From Acidobacteriota bacterium (GTDB lineage: Bacteria > Acidobacteriota > Aminicenantia > Aminicenantales > Saccharicenantaceae), in contig JAKQUO010000042.1 in NCBI GenBank assembly GCA_029569255.1, forward strand, positions 1 to 64,000: DNA of 64,000 bases, read 5' to 3'. The notes under the pieces are model-generated. The model was not told the origin of the DNA, made no database searches, and saw only the letters and a program-made list of their open reading frames with translations. This document shows positions 17,235-25,654 of this stretch, piece by piece (the stretch's first letter is position 1; every line of letters starts with the position of its first letter). A program made the position numbers and the translations under genes.

Positions 17235-18328
17235 TCTCGATCGACCGCCGCCTCGTCCGGGAGATCGACTGGGTCCTCCTCGGCCTCGTCCTGCTCCAGT
17301 CGCTCATCGGGGTCTTCTTCATCTACAGCTCGTCGCGCTTCCTGGCCGGCGACTTCTACGTCCGCCAGCTCGTCTGGATCGGCATCTCCCTCGCCGTCCT
17401 CGTCTTCGTCGTGGCCGTCGACTACAAGTTCTTCGTCTCCCTGGCGCCCTACTTCTACGTCCTGATCGCGGCCGTCCTCGCCGCCACCCTCTTCTTCGCC
17501 CGGATCGTGGCCGGGACCAGGAGCTGGATCACCCTGGGCCTGATGCGGCTCCAGCCCTCGGAGCTGGCCAAGATCGTCATGATCCTCGTCTTCGCCCGGC
17601 TGTTCGCCGAGTACAAGAGCCCCATGTTGACGCTCCCGCGGACCCTCTGGGCCCTGGCCATCGCCGGCCTGCCCATGCTCCTGATCGTCCTCCAGCCCGA
17701 CCTGGGCACGGCCATGACCTTCGCGGCCGTCGTCGGCGGCGCGTTCCTCCTGGCGGGGCTGAAGCGGAAGACGATCGCGCTGTTTGTCGTCGTCGGCCTT
17801 CTCGGGGGCGTCGGCGTCTGGAACCTGGCCCTCAAGGACTACCAGAAGCGGCGGATCACGACCCTCGTCAACCCGCAGGGCGACCCCCGGGGGTCGGGCT
17901 ACCAGGTCATCCAGTCGAGGATCGCCATCGGCTCGGGCGGGTTCTCCGGGACGGGGTTCATGAAGGGCACCCAGAGCCAGCTGCGCTTCCTCCCGGCCCG
18001 CCACACCGACTTCATCTTCTCCGTCATCGGCGAGGAGGCCGGCTTCCTGGGCGTCTTCGCCGTCGCCGCCCTCTACCTCGCCCTCCTGGCCCGGATGTTC
18101 CTCTCGGTCGCCGCGGCCCGGGACCGGGCCGGCGTCTACATCGTCTTCATGGCCTCGCTCCTCATCGCCTTCCAGTTCCTGGTCAATATCATGATGGTCG
18201 TCGGCCTCTTCCCGGTCGTGGGCATCACCCTGCCGTTCCTCAGCTACGGCGGCTCGTCGCTCCTGGCGAGCTTCGCGGCCTGCGGCCTCGTCCTCAACGT
18301 GAAGATGAGACGGTTCGCCAATGTCTGA
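17231..18328 (+). CDS. rodA: Peptidoglycan glycosyltransferase RodA
   Basis: This 365-residue SEDS-family membrane protein polymerises lipid II into glycan strands with the adjacent penicillin-binding protein. About ten hydrophobic segments are seen. Family signatures include LQPDLGTAMTF, HTDFIFSVIGEE (which carries the conserved Asp needed for activity) and GITLPFLSYGGSS. The start overlaps the mrdA stop by ATGA and its last eight bases overlap the radical SAM gene, so all six genes are probably one transcript. Confidence 0.96.
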   Translation: MISIDRRLVREIDWVLLGLVLLQSLIGVFFIYSSSRFLAGDFYVRQLVWIGISLAVLVFVVAVDYKFFVSLAPYFYVLIAAVLAATLFFARIVAGTRSWITLGLMRLQPSELAKIVMILVFARLFAEYKSPMLTLPRTLWALAIAGLPMLLIVLQPDLGTAMTFAAVVGGAFLLAGLKRKTIALFVVVGLLGGVGVWNLALKDYQKRRITTLVNPQGDPRGSGYQVIQSRIAIGSGGFSGTGFMKGTQSQLRFLPARHTDFIFSVIGEEAGFLGVFAVAALYLALLARMFLSVAAARDRAGVYIVFMASLLIAFQFLVNIMMVVGLFPVVGITLPFLSYGGSSLLASFAACGLVLNVKMRRFANV

Positions 18329-20819
18329 CGAGACGGCCGCGCTGGCCCGGGTCCTGGCCCGGGTCGAGAAGCCGGGCCGGTACGTCGGCGGCGAGTGGAA
18401 CGAGGTCCGCAAACGCCCGGGCCGCGCCCGGACCAGGGTCGCCCTGGCCTTCCCCGACGTCTACGAGATCGGCATGTCCTATCTCGGCCAGAAGATCCTC
18501 TACGGCCTGCTCAACAAGGACCCGGACGTCGCGGCCGAGCGGGTCTTCGCGCCCTGGCCCGACCTCGAGCGCGAGCTGAGGGCCGCCGGCCTGCCGCTGG
18601 TCTCGCTCGAGAACGGCCTGCCGCTCCGGGCCTTCGACATCGTCGGCTTCTCGCTCCTCTACGAGCTGAACTATTCGAACGTCCTGACCATGCTCGACCT
18701 CGGCGGCGTCCCCGTTCTCGCGGCCGAGAGGGGAGAGGGCGACCCGTGGGTCGTGGCCGGTGGGCCGGCCGCATTCAATCCCGAGCCGACGGCCGGCCTC
18801 TTCGACCTCGTCCTCCTCGGCGACGGCGAGGAGGGCTTTCCGGAGATCGTCGCGGCCGTGGCCGGCCTGCGCCGCCGCGGGGCGCCGCGCCGCGAGGCCC
18901 TCCTCGAGCTGGCCCGGATCCCCGGGGTCTACGTCCCTTCGCTCTACCGCGTCGAGGCGGCCGGCGGCGGATCGCCGCTCGTCGTCCCCCGGCCCCTGCC
19001 GGGCGCCCCGGCCGCGGTCGGCAAGCGGCTGGCCCGGGACTTCGCCCGGTCGTTCTTCCCGGAGAAGATCGTCGTCCCCAGCCTGCGCGTCGTCTTCGAC
19101 CGCGTCGCGGTCGAGGCCGCCCGCGGCTGTCCGCAGAGCTGCCGCTTCTGCCAGGCCGCCAGCCTCTATTTCCCGCACCGGCCCAAGGACCCCGGCGTCA
19201 TCCGCCGCACGGTCCTGCGCAGCCTCCGCCAGACGGGCTACGAGGACGCCTCGCTCTCGGCCCTCTCGGTCGGCGACCACCCCGAGCTCGAGGCCGTCGC
19301 CGGCGCCCTCATGGCCGACCTGGCCCGGGAGAAGATCTCGCTCTCCCTGTCCTCGCTCCGCCCGGGACGGCTGTCGCGCGAGCTCGTCGACGAGATCCTC
19401 AAGGTCCGCCGGACCGGCTTCACCCTCGTCCCCGAGGCCGGGACGGAGCGCCTCCGCGCGGTCATCGGCAAAGACCTCGACGACGGCGAGATCCGAGAGG
19501 CCCTCCGCTTCGCCTTCGAGGGCGGCTGGAAGCTCCTCAAGCTCTACGTCATGATCGGCCTGCCGACGGAGACCCGGGAGGACCTGGCGGGGATCGTCGC
19601 CCTCGTCCGCTCGGCGCTCGATCTCGGCCGCTCCGTCCTCGGCGCGGCCCCGCGCCTCCACCTCAGCGTCTCGTCGTTCATCCCCAAGCCGCACACGCCC
19701 TTCCAGTGGCTGGGCATGGACGACGAGGCCGTCCTGGCGGAGAAACAGGCCTTTCTCCGCTCCGAGCTCCGCCGCTTCCGGTCCGTCGAGGTCAAGGCCC
19801 ACCCGCTCGGCGCCTCGGTCCTCGAGGCCGTCTTCTCGCGGGGCGACCGGCGGCTCGGCCCGGTCCTCCTCGACGCCTGGCGGCGCGGCGCCCGTTTCGA
19901 CGGCTGGGGCGACCGGCTCGACGCCGCGGCCTGGAAGGACGCCTTCGCCGCGGCCGGGATCGACCCGCGCGAGTACCTCGGGCCCCTGCCGGTCGGGTCG
20001 CCGCTCCCCTGGGACGTCGCCGAAACGGGCCTCAGGAAAAGCCTGCTGGCGCGGGAGCTCGAGGCGGCGCTCCGGGGCGAACGGACGCCCGGCTGCCTCG
20101 AGCGTTCCTGCGCCGAATGCCGGGGCTGCGAGACGCGCGACTGGAAGGCGCGTCCGGGCCCCGCGCCGGTCCGTCCGGCGCCGCCGCCGCCCGCCCCGGC
20201 GGGAACGCCGGCTTGGGGCGTCCTGAGATACCGGGCCGTCTACGCCAAGCGGGGCAAGGCCCGCTACCTCTCCCACATCGACCACATCCATGTCCTCCAG
20301 CGGGCCTTCCGCCGGGCCGGGATCGAGGTCCGGAAGACCGAGGGCTTCCACCCCAAGATGGACCTCACCTACGGCCCGGCCCTGCCCCTGGGCATGGAGG
20401 CCCGGCGCGAGGTCCTCGAGTTCCGCTCCGGCCGCCTCGTCGAGGAGGCCGAGTTCCTGCGCCGGGTCAACCGGAGCCTGCCGGCCGGGTTCAGGTTCTC
20501 GCGGCTCGAGCGCCTCCCCCCCGGCGCGCCGTCCCTGGCCGATTCCATCGAACGGCTCGAGTATTCGCTCGACCGGAGGTCGGCGGAGGCCGGCCGCGTC
20601 CTTCCGGCCGCCGCCCTCGAGGACGCCCTCCGGCGCTTCCGGGAAGCGACGCCCGGGGCCGCCGGCATGGGCTTCGCCCTCCGCGGCCGTCGCCTTGTCC
20701 TATCCCTGCCGCCTCTCCCCGGGCGCGGGGCCAGGGCCCAGGACATCGTCCGGGAGGTCTTCGGCGCCGAGGCGCCCGCCTTCCTCCTCCGCCGCGACGC
20801 CGTCGTCCTCAAGAATTGA
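18321..20819 (+). CDS. Radical SAM protein fused to a DUF2344 domain (unknown role)
   Basis: This 832-residue protein matches the layout of the families known as TIGR03960 (B12-binding-like N-terminus plus radical SAM) and TIGR03936 (DUF2344) joined in one chain. The radical SAM cluster cysteines are Cys270, Cys274 and Cys277 (RGCPQSCRFCQ). A second Cys group (CLERSCAECRGC) lies near residue 595 before a Pro/Ala linker, followed by the DUF2344 part (YLSHIDHIHVLQRA, GFHPKMDLTYG). In other bacteria such genes often precede ribonuclease E/G. Here the start overlaps rodA by eight bases, which is an unusual partner. RNA or ribosome modification is only a guess. Confidence 0.87.
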   Translation: MSDETAALARVLARVEKPGRYVGGEWNEVRKRPGRARTRVALAFPDVYEIGMSYLGQKILYGLLNKDPDVAAERVFAPWPDLERELRAAGLPLVSLENGLPLRAFDIVGFSLLYELNYSNVLTMLDLGGVPVLAAERGEGDPWVVAGGPAAFNPEPTAGLFDLVLLGDGEEGFPEIVAAVAGLRRRGAPRREALLELARIPGVYVPSLYRVEAAGGGSPLVVPRPLPGAPAAVGKRLARDFARSFFPEKIVVPSLRVVFDRVAVEAARGCPQSCRFCQAASLYFPHRPKDPGVIRRTVLRSLRQTGYEDASLSALSVGDHPELEAVAGALMADLAREKISLSLSSLRPGRLSRELVDEILKVRRTGFTLVPEAGTERLRAVIGKDLDDGEIREALRFAFEGGWKLLKLYVMIGLPTETREDLAGIVALVRSALDLGRSVLGAAPRLHLSVSSFIPKPHTPFQWLGMDDEAVLAEKQAFLRSELRRFRSVEVKAHPLGASVLEAVFSRGDRRLGPVLLDAWRRGARFDGWGDRLDAAAWKDAFAAAGIDPREYLGPLPVGSPLPWDVAETGLRKSLLARELEAALRGERTPGCLERSCAECRGCETRDWKARPGPAPVRPAPPPPAPAGTPAWGVLRYRAVYAKRGKARYLSHIDHIHVLQRAFRRAGIEVRKTEGFHPKMDLTYGPALPLGMEARREVLEFRSGRLVEEAEFLRRVNRSLPAGFRFSRLERLPPGAPSLADSIERLEYSLDRRSAEAGRVLPAAALEDALRRFREATPGAAGMGFALRGRRLVLSLPPLPGRGARAQDIVREVFGAEAPAFLLRRDAVVLKN

Positions 20820-20844
20820 CAGGGCCGAAGGGTTCCGGTAGACT
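20816..20844 (+). promoter_or_regulatory. Promoter of the acyl-CoA dehydrogenase gene
   Basis: TTGACA (20816-20821) and TAGACT (20839-20844) are 17 bases apart. The -35 box spans the stop codon of the preceding radical SAM gene. Confidence 0.55.
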
Positions 20845-20877
20845 TCGCCCGGATTTTTCCTGAGGGGAGAACGAACC

Positions 20878-22032
20878 GTGATCGATTTCGAGCTGACCGA
20901 AGATCAGATCGCCCTCCGGGACATGGCCCACGACTTCGCGGCCAAGGAGATGAGGCCCAAGGCGGCCCTCTACGACCAGGGCCACGCATTCCCCGAGGAG
21001 GTCATGCGCAAGGCTTTCGAGGTCGGGTTCCTGACCTGCACCGTCCCGGCCGAATACGGCGGCGTGGGCCTCGGCGACCTCGACACGGCCATCGTCAGCG
21101 AGGAGCTGGCCTGGGGCTGCGCCGGGATGTACACGACCATGATGGCCAACTCCCTGGCCTTCACGCCCATCCTCCTCTTCGGCACGGACGAGCAGAAGAA
21201 GAGGTTCCTGGCGCCGTTCCTCGAGAAGCCCGCCTTCGCCTCCTACTGCCTGACCGAGCGCGAGGCCGGCTCGGACACCTCGGCCATCAGGACGACGGCC
21301 CGCAAGGACGGCGGGGACTACGTCATCAACGGGTCCAAGTGCTTCATCACCAACGGCGGCGTGTCCAGCCTCTACGTCGTCTTCGCCAACGCGGCCCCGG
21401 AGAAGGGCGCCCGCGGCCTGAGCGTCTTCGTCGTGCCCCGCGGCGCGCCCGGCCTCTCGGTCGGCAAGGTCGAGGACAAGTTCGGCCACCGGGCCTCGAA
21501 CACGACGGAGCTGTTCTTCGAGGACGTCCGCGTCCCGGCGGCGAACATGCTCGGCCGCGAAGGGCTCGGCTTCGTCGCGGCCATGCGGACCTTCGACAAG
21601 ACGCGGGCGGCGGTCGGCGCGGCGGGCGTCGGCGTCGCCCGGGCCGCCCTCGAGCACGCCGTCGAGTACGCGAAGACCCGGGTCCAGTTCGGCAAGCCCA
21701 TCGCCACGTTCCAGGCCACGGCCTTCAAGCTGGCCCAGATGGCCATGGACGTCGAGGCGGCCCGGCTGGTCGTCTGGCGGGCCGCCTGGCTCATGGACCG
21801 GGGGAAGCCCAACGGGAAGGAGTCGGCCATGGCCAAGTGCCTGGGCTCGGACGCGGCCATGAGGAACGCCCTGGAGGCCCTGCAGATCTTCGGCGGATAC
21901 GGCTACATGAGGGACTATCCGGTCGAGAAGCTCGTCCGGGACGCTAAGCTGCTCCAGATCTACGAGGGCACGAACGAGATCCAGCGCCTGGTCATCTCCC
22001 GGGACGTGGTCGGCCCCATCCGGAGCCGGTAG
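20878..22032 (+). CDS. Acyl-CoA dehydrogenase
   Basis: This 384-residue flavoenzyme oxidises an acyl-CoA to the enoyl-CoA and hands electrons to electron-transfer flavoprotein. It shows YCLTEREAGSD and the FAD/substrate segments of the family. The C-terminal YEGTNEIQR carries the likely catalytic base Glu363. Length and motifs fit short- or branched-chain enzymes (butyryl-, isovaleryl-type); the exact substrate is open. GTG start, with GAGGGGAG about 8 bases upstream. The membrane Fe-S oxidoreductase at 40430-42442 is a plausible downstream electron acceptor by way of ETF, but no etfAB is in the window. Confidence 0.93.
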   Translation: MIDFELTEDQIALRDMAHDFAAKEMRPKAALYDQGHAFPEEVMRKAFEVGFLTCTVPAEYGGVGLGDLDTAIVSEELAWGCAGMYTTMMANSLAFTPILLFGTDEQKKRFLAPFLEKPAFASYCLTEREAGSDTSAIRTTARKDGGDYVINGSKCFITNGGVSSLYVVFANAAPEKGARGLSVFVVPRGAPGLSVGKVEDKFGHRASNTTELFFEDVRVPAANMLGREGLGFVAAMRTFDKTRAAVGAAGVGVARAALEHAVEYAKTRVQFGKPIATFQATAFKLAQMAMDVEAARLVVWRAAWLMDRGKPNGKESAMAKCLGSDAAMRNALEALQIFGGYGYMRDYPVEKLVRDAKLLQIYEGTNEIQRLVISRDVVGPIRSR

Positions 22033-22095
22033 AGAGACCCGGAACGGAAGAGCCTCGAAGAGGCGCGCCCCGGTCCCCGCGAAGGGGTCGCCCGG

Positions 22096-22482
22096 CTATT
22101 CGATGTATTCGGGGATGAGGGCCAGCGTCTCGACCCCGGCGCCGCGGGCGATGTCGATGATCTCCATGACCTTGGCGAAGGTCATCTTGGCCATGGCCCG
22201 GATGAAGATGGTCTTGTCCTGGCGCGTGCTGTAGAGGCGCCGGAGCTCTTCGAGGAGGCCGCGGAGCTCGTACTTGATGCCGTTGATCTCGACGGCGTTC
22301 TCCGCCTGGAGGGTCAGGACGATGAGGCCGGTGGGCTGGCCGCCGCCGCTCGAGGCGTCGGAGGTTTCGGGCAGCTTGACGTCGATGCCTTTCTGGACGA
22401 GGGGCGTGATGACCATGAAGATGATGAGCAGAACGAGGAGAACGTCGCAGAGCGGCACGACGTTTGGCTCGGCTTTTGCCAT
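22096..22482 (-). CDS. ExbD/TolR-family biopolymer transport protein
   Basis: This 128-residue protein has one membrane segment (about 10-30) followed by a small periplasmic domain. Asp13 in the membrane segment (VVPLCDVLLVLLIIFMV) is at the place of the proton-path Asp of ExbD and TolR. Such proteins work with an ExbB/TolQ channel to power TonB- or Tol-type outer-membrane processes. No exbB, tonB or tolQ is adjacent, so its partner is elsewhere. GGAGG precedes the ATG. It converges with the acyl-CoA dehydrogenase gene. Confidence 0.9.
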   Translation of the reverse strand: MAKAEPNVVPLCDVLLVLLIIFMVITPLVQKGIDVKLPETSDASSGGGQPTGLIVLTLQAENAVEINGIKYELRGLLEELRRLYSTRQDKTIFIRAMAKMTFAKVMEIIDIARGAGVETLALIPEYIE

Positions 22483-22514
22483 GGTGGCCTCCTTGAGACG
22501 ACTCTAAGGCGGAT

Positions 22515-22544
22515 ATTCTATGCCAACTCCCGGGGCCTTGTCAA
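22515..22544 (-). promoter_or_regulatory. Promoter of the exbD-like gene
   Basis: TTGACA (22539-22544) and TAGAAT (22515-22520) are 18 bases apart on the minus strand, in the gap behind the ACT-domain gene. The exbD-like gene therefore need not depend on read-through. Confidence 0.55.
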
Positions 22545-22560
22545 CGGGGTCTCCGGGAAG

Positions 22561-22956
22561 TCATTTCAGCGTGTCGAGCGCCTTGCGGTTGTTGCTCGTG
22601 TTGAAGACGAGGAGGGTCTTGCCCTCGCCCGAGGACGAACCGTAGGAATAATGGATATCGATGGCCGCGTTGCCGAGCAGGGCCCCGATCTCGGCCCCGA
22701 CGCCGATCCGGTCGGCGGCGAGCACGGTGACGACCTTCTTCGACTTGACCTTGTAGCCGAGCGTCCGCAGGGCCGTCTCCGCCTTGGCGGCGTCCGAGGT
22801 GACGAGGCGGAAGCGGCCCGCCTCGGACTCGGTATAGACCAGGATGGCCTTGACGTTGACGCCCGCGTTGGCCAGGGTCCCGAGGACCCGGCCGAAGATG
22901 CCGGGCTCGTCGGGGGTCGTCACGGACAGCTCGATGTCTTCGTTGACGGATGTCAC
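22561..22956 (-). CDS. Tandem ACT-domain protein
   Basis: This 131-residue cytoplasmic protein consists of two ACT-like halves (about 8-65 and 72-131); the first contains DEPGIFGRVLGTLANAGVN, a typical ACT ligand-binding strand-helix. Stand-alone ACT-domain pairs are small-molecule sensors, usually for amino acids; the ligand and target are unknown. GTG start with GAGGAG 7 bases upstream. The promoter lies at 22983-23011, back to back with that of the PKD protein. Confidence 0.8.
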   Translation of the reverse strand: MTSVNEDIELSVTTPDEPGIFGRVLGTLANAGVNVKAILVYTESEAGRFRLVTSDAAKAETALRTLGYKVKSKKVVTVLAADRIGVGAEIGALLGNAAIDIHYSYGSSSGEGKTLLVFNTSNNRKALDTLK

Positions 22957-22982
22957 GGTGGTGCTCCTCGCGATTAAGCGGG

Positions 22983-23011
22983 ATTATAGCACACAACGGG
23001 AGGCCTGACCA
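22983..23011 (-). promoter_or_regulatory. Promoter of the ACT-domain gene
   Basis: A perfect TATAAT (22983-22988) follows TGGTCA (23006-23011) after 17 bases on the minus strand. The -35 box is weak. The region faces the promoter at 23039-23067. Confidence 0.5.
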
Positions 23012-23038
23012 GCGCCTCGGCGAACTGGTTGATTTGAC

Positions 23039-23067
23039 TTGACAAAAGCCCGCGGGCCCGGTAAAGT
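23039..23067 (+). promoter_or_regulatory. Promoter of the PKD/outer-membrane protein gene
   Basis: TTGACA (23039-23044) and TAAAGT (23062-23067) are 17 bases apart. A second, out-of-phase TTGACT lies five bases earlier. The gene has a strong ribosome site and a terminator, so it is a clean single-gene unit. Confidence 0.65.
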
Positions 23068-23114
23068 TCCCTTGTCCGGCTCATCGCTATATCTCTATTT
23101 TCGAAGGAGGACTC

Positions 23115-24602
23115 ATGAGACCGCGCAAACGGACCGCTATCTTCGCCGTGACCGCACTGGCCGCGCTCACGACGATGTCCTACGCCCAGACCACCAAGCT
23201 CAAGAGGATCGGGCTCTATACCTTCGCCACCGTCAAGGGTCAGGAGCCGACCCCGGCGACGATGAAGGGCCTCTTCGACGCCCACGCCGCCGACATCAAG
23301 GCCGGATTCGACCTGGCCGGCAACGCCGAGCTCTACGAGCCCTTCATGGAGCAGATGAAGACCGCCGAGTGGAAGGACACCACCCTGCCCGTCGGCGAGA
23401 CCTTCCCCTGGATGCTCTTCAAGTCCCGCGACCAGGTCAAGGTCGCCCGGAACATCGAATGGGCCGGCAAGGAGCCGCTGGCGGTGTTCGTCGTCCCGGT
23501 CAGGAAGGACTGGAAGCAGTACGAGTTCATCGTGCCCAAAGGCTGCGGCAACATCGCCCTCGGCACCAAGGTCGTCGACCTCGTCCCGCCGGCCGTCTGC
23601 AGCCTGGTCGTCACGCCGGCCCGGGCCAACGTCAACGACCCGATCACCGTCGACATGAGCGGCACCCAGTACGCCCGGTCGATGACCGTCGTGGTCACCG
23701 ACGCCCAGGGCCAGAGGATCGCCACCCAGGAGCTGACGCCGCAGTCGCCCAAGTGGCAGACCAAGTTCGACAAGCCCGGCGAATACTCCTTCCAGGGCTC
23801 CGCCGTCAACATGGAAGGCGCCGCCGCCGCCAACCCCTGCGCCGGCAAGGTGTCCATCAACTTCCCGCCCCTCTGCAAGCTCTGGACGTCCTGCATGCCC
23901 TGCGAGGACTACGTCGGCCGGCCCATCACCTTCGACGCCTCCGGGTCGAGCGACCCCGACGGCACGCTCAGCAAGGTCGTCTTCGAGCTCCTCGACGCCC
24001 AGGGCAACGTCATCGACACCTGCGTGACGACGCGCAAGCCGTGGACCTGGGAGAAGGTCTTCACCAAGGCCGGGACCTACACGATCAACACGACCGTCTT
24101 CGACAACGACGGCGCCCAGTCGTCGGCCGCCGACCCCTGCCGGCTGACCTTCGAGGTCACCCAGAAGACGCTCTTCTGGACCGTCGGCGGCGGGCTCGGC
24201 GTCTACGGCGGCAGCACGGCCCTCTACGGCTTCCTGCGGGCCGGCATGTTCGCCTGGCTGACGCCCGACAAGTGGAGCGTCACCCTGAGCCTCGGCGGCG
24301 GCATCCCGTTCGCCGGCAACCCGTGGAAGCTCGTCTTCACCGGCGACGCCCTCGTCAACGGGCACTTCGACAACTTCTTCGCCGGCGTCGGCCTGGGCGT
24401 GAGCTCGAAGACCCAGAACAACGACCCGGCCGTTCCGGGCGACGACCACAAGTTCGGCATCGACCTGCCGGTCCAGCTGGGCTTCCAGGTCTTCGACAAG
24501 TGGACGAGCAAGGGCCAGGTCTTCTTCGAGTTCCGCCTGCCGCTCGGCCGCGACTTCAACCAGAACTACAAGACCGGTCTCGGCTTCCGTTTCCTGTTCT
24601 GA
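23115..24602 (+). CDS. Exported PKD-repeat protein with a beta-barrel-like C-terminus
   Basis: This 495-residue protein has a signal peptide (residues 1-24, SYAQ). Two Ig/PKD-like domains follow at about 155-255 and 265-355; the second shows FDASGSSDPDGTLSKV and VFDNDGAQSS. The last 135 residues are rich in alternating Gly, aromatic and polar residues and end in FRFLF, as outer-membrane barrels do. I infer an outer-membrane protein with a periplasmic adhesive region. Several Cys pairs (CMPC and others) may form disulfides. GAAGGAGG precedes the ATG. No characterised homologue is recognised. Confidence 0.75.
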   Translation: MRPRKRTAIFAVTALAALTTMSYAQTTKLKRIGLYTFATVKGQEPTPATMKGLFDAHAADIKAGFDLAGNAELYEPFMEQMKTAEWKDTTLPVGETFPWMLFKSRDQVKVARNIEWAGKEPLAVFVVPVRKDWKQYEFIVPKGCGNIALGTKVVDLVPPAVCSLVVTPARANVNDPITVDMSGTQYARSMTVVVTDAQGQRIATQELTPQSPKWQTKFDKPGEYSFQGSAVNMEGAAAANPCAGKVSINFPPLCKLWTSCMPCEDYVGRPITFDASGSSDPDGTLSKVVFELLDAQGNVIDTCVTTRKPWTWEKVFTKAGTYTINTTVFDNDGAQSSAADPCRLTFEVTQKTLFWTVGGGLGVYGGSTALYGFLRAGMFAWLTPDKWSVTLSLGGGIPFAGNPWKLVFTGDALVNGHFDNFFAGVGLGVSSKTQNNDPAVPGDDHKFGIDLPVQLGFQVFDKWTSKGQVFFEFRLPLGRDFNQNYKTGLGFRFLF

Positions 24603-24628
24603 GCCGGCCGGATAGGCGCTGATCTCCA

Positions 24629-24666
24629 GGGCCGGGGAGCGCGGCCGCCCCCCGGCCCTTTTTTTT
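24629..24666 (+). terminator. Rho-independent terminator of the PKD protein gene
   Basis: A GC-rich stem (GGGCCGGGG pairing with CCCCCGGCCC) with an internal loop is followed by eight T residues (24659-24666), 26 bases past the stop codon. Confidence 0.85.
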
Positions 24667-24670
24667 CTGG

Positions 24671-24842
24671 GTTCTCTTCCATTTTCTGTGGGTGGCTATG
24701 GGACCAGTTGCCAGGTGCTCGAGGCGCGTGTCGGGACATGTACCGCCCCGGTACGTGTCCCGTAGGCCTGAATGGGGACACGTACCGGGAGTACATGTCC
24801 CCATTTGCCGGCCCATCTGACCCACGCGACGTGGAAGAGAAC
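24671..24842. repeat. REPIN-like element: two inverted REP units
   Basis: The element begins GTTCTCTTCCA and ends with the reverse complement of its start (GGAAGAGAAC, 24833-24842). Inside are two palindromes, 24733-24761 and 24774-24801, both with GGGACAyGTAC arms. The left 91 bases recur in inverse orientation at 58722-58812. This is the layout of a REP doublet (REPIN): two related palindromic units head to head. No RAYT transposase is in the window. Confidence 0.75.
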
Positions 24843-25079
24843 CTTTTTATTGAAGCTATCCGACCGGTCCCAGAAAGCCGCCTCGTTCACTCCCGGGGAT
24901 CGGTCAAGCGGGATCCCTTGCGTGGGGAATGAGCGCGCAGGGGCGACACCTGAGGAGCGGCAGGGGGCGGGCTCCGGGGAGCGGCCATCACAAGAGCGAC
25001 GGAGCGGCCCGCTCCGAGCCGGGAGTCGCGAGCCCGGGGAATGCCCGGCTTCGCAAGGGTTCGAAGGAGAAGGGGAGGC
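24843..25079. other. Non-coding stretch, function unknown
   Basis: No credible reading frame, promoter or known RNA was recognised here. The stretch is rich in GC inverted repeats. The longest-range pairing is CCCTTGCG (near 24915) with CGCAAGGG (near 25050), which could close a fold of about 140 bases. In DNA this GC-rich such pairings are expected by chance, so an RNA gene is not claimed. Confidence 0.4.
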
Positions 25080-25370
25080 CTAGTCGGAGAGCTTGCCGAG
25101 CTTGGCCAGCTCGTCGTTGTAGTACTTGCGGTAGAGGATCTCCCACTCCCGCGAGCCCTCCTCGATGGCCTTCTTCTGGGACAGGATCTTGTCGACGGCC
25201 TTCTTGTCGAGGGTCTCGTAGAGCTTCATCTCCTCTTCGATGGACCTGACGATGACCAGCCGTACCTCGTTCGGGTCGTCCAGGAAATCGACCTGGTCGT
25301 CGGCCTCGAGGACGTCGAGGATCTGGCGGGACAGGTAGTTGATCTTCTCGCGGGACAGGCGGCCGCTCAC
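25080..25370 (-). CDS. DUF507 family protein, second copy
   Basis: This 96-residue, highly charged helical protein contains LSREKINYLSRQILDVL and ends in a long helix (YRKYYNDELAKLGKL). It matches the DUF507 family, small proteins of unknown function found in several deep-branching Gram-negative groups. The GTG start overlaps the stop of the first DUF507 gene as GTGA, so the pair is coupled and probably made in equal amounts. No membrane segment or Cys. The function is unknown. Confidence 0.78.
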   Translation of the reverse strand: MSGRLSREKINYLSRQILDVLEADDQVDFLDDPNEVRLVIVRSIEEEMKLYETLDKKAVDKILSQKKAIEEGSREWEILYRKYYNDELAKLGKLSD

Positions 25371-25645
25371 AGCACGATCCCCTTCTCCCGGGCCAGCCGG
25401 GTCTTGATCAGGCGGAACATCTGCTGGTATTCGATGTTGTCCTTGCGGATCTTCTCCATGTGCTGGCTGAGGAGCTCGCGGACCTCCTGGTCGAGCCGGT
25501 CCTCCTTCTGGAACTCCTCGATGAGCAGGGCCGCGACCTGCTCGAGAAGGCCCGCCTTGTCCTCGATGACGACCTTGCCTTCCTTGACCAGGCTTCGCAA
25601 GATGACCGAGGCAAGATGCTCGATCTGGTTCTTGTTCAGGCGCAT
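25367..25645 (-). CDS. DUF507 family protein, first copy
   Basis: This 92-residue helical protein begins MRLNKNQIEHLASVILRSL, the same pattern as its neighbour's LSREKINYLSRQILDVL, and is also of the DUF507 type. The two are clearly diverged paralogues. The ATG lies only 9 bases after a -10 box (25655-25660) and no ribosome site is seen, so its mRNA is probably leaderless or nearly so. It is behind truB on the same strand after 57 bases, but with its own promoter. Confidence 0.78.
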   Translation of the reverse strand: MRLNKNQIEHLASVILRSLVKEGKVVIEDKAGLLEQVAALLIEEFQKEDRLDQEVRELLSQHMEKIRKDNIEYQQMFRLIKTRLAREKGIVL

Positions 25646-25654
25646 AACCCCGAT

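Noticed and set aside
25050-25065. GGTTCGAA, like a tRNA T-loop
   Set aside because: The flanking bases do not form a T-stem and no acceptor, D- or anticodon arm fits around it.
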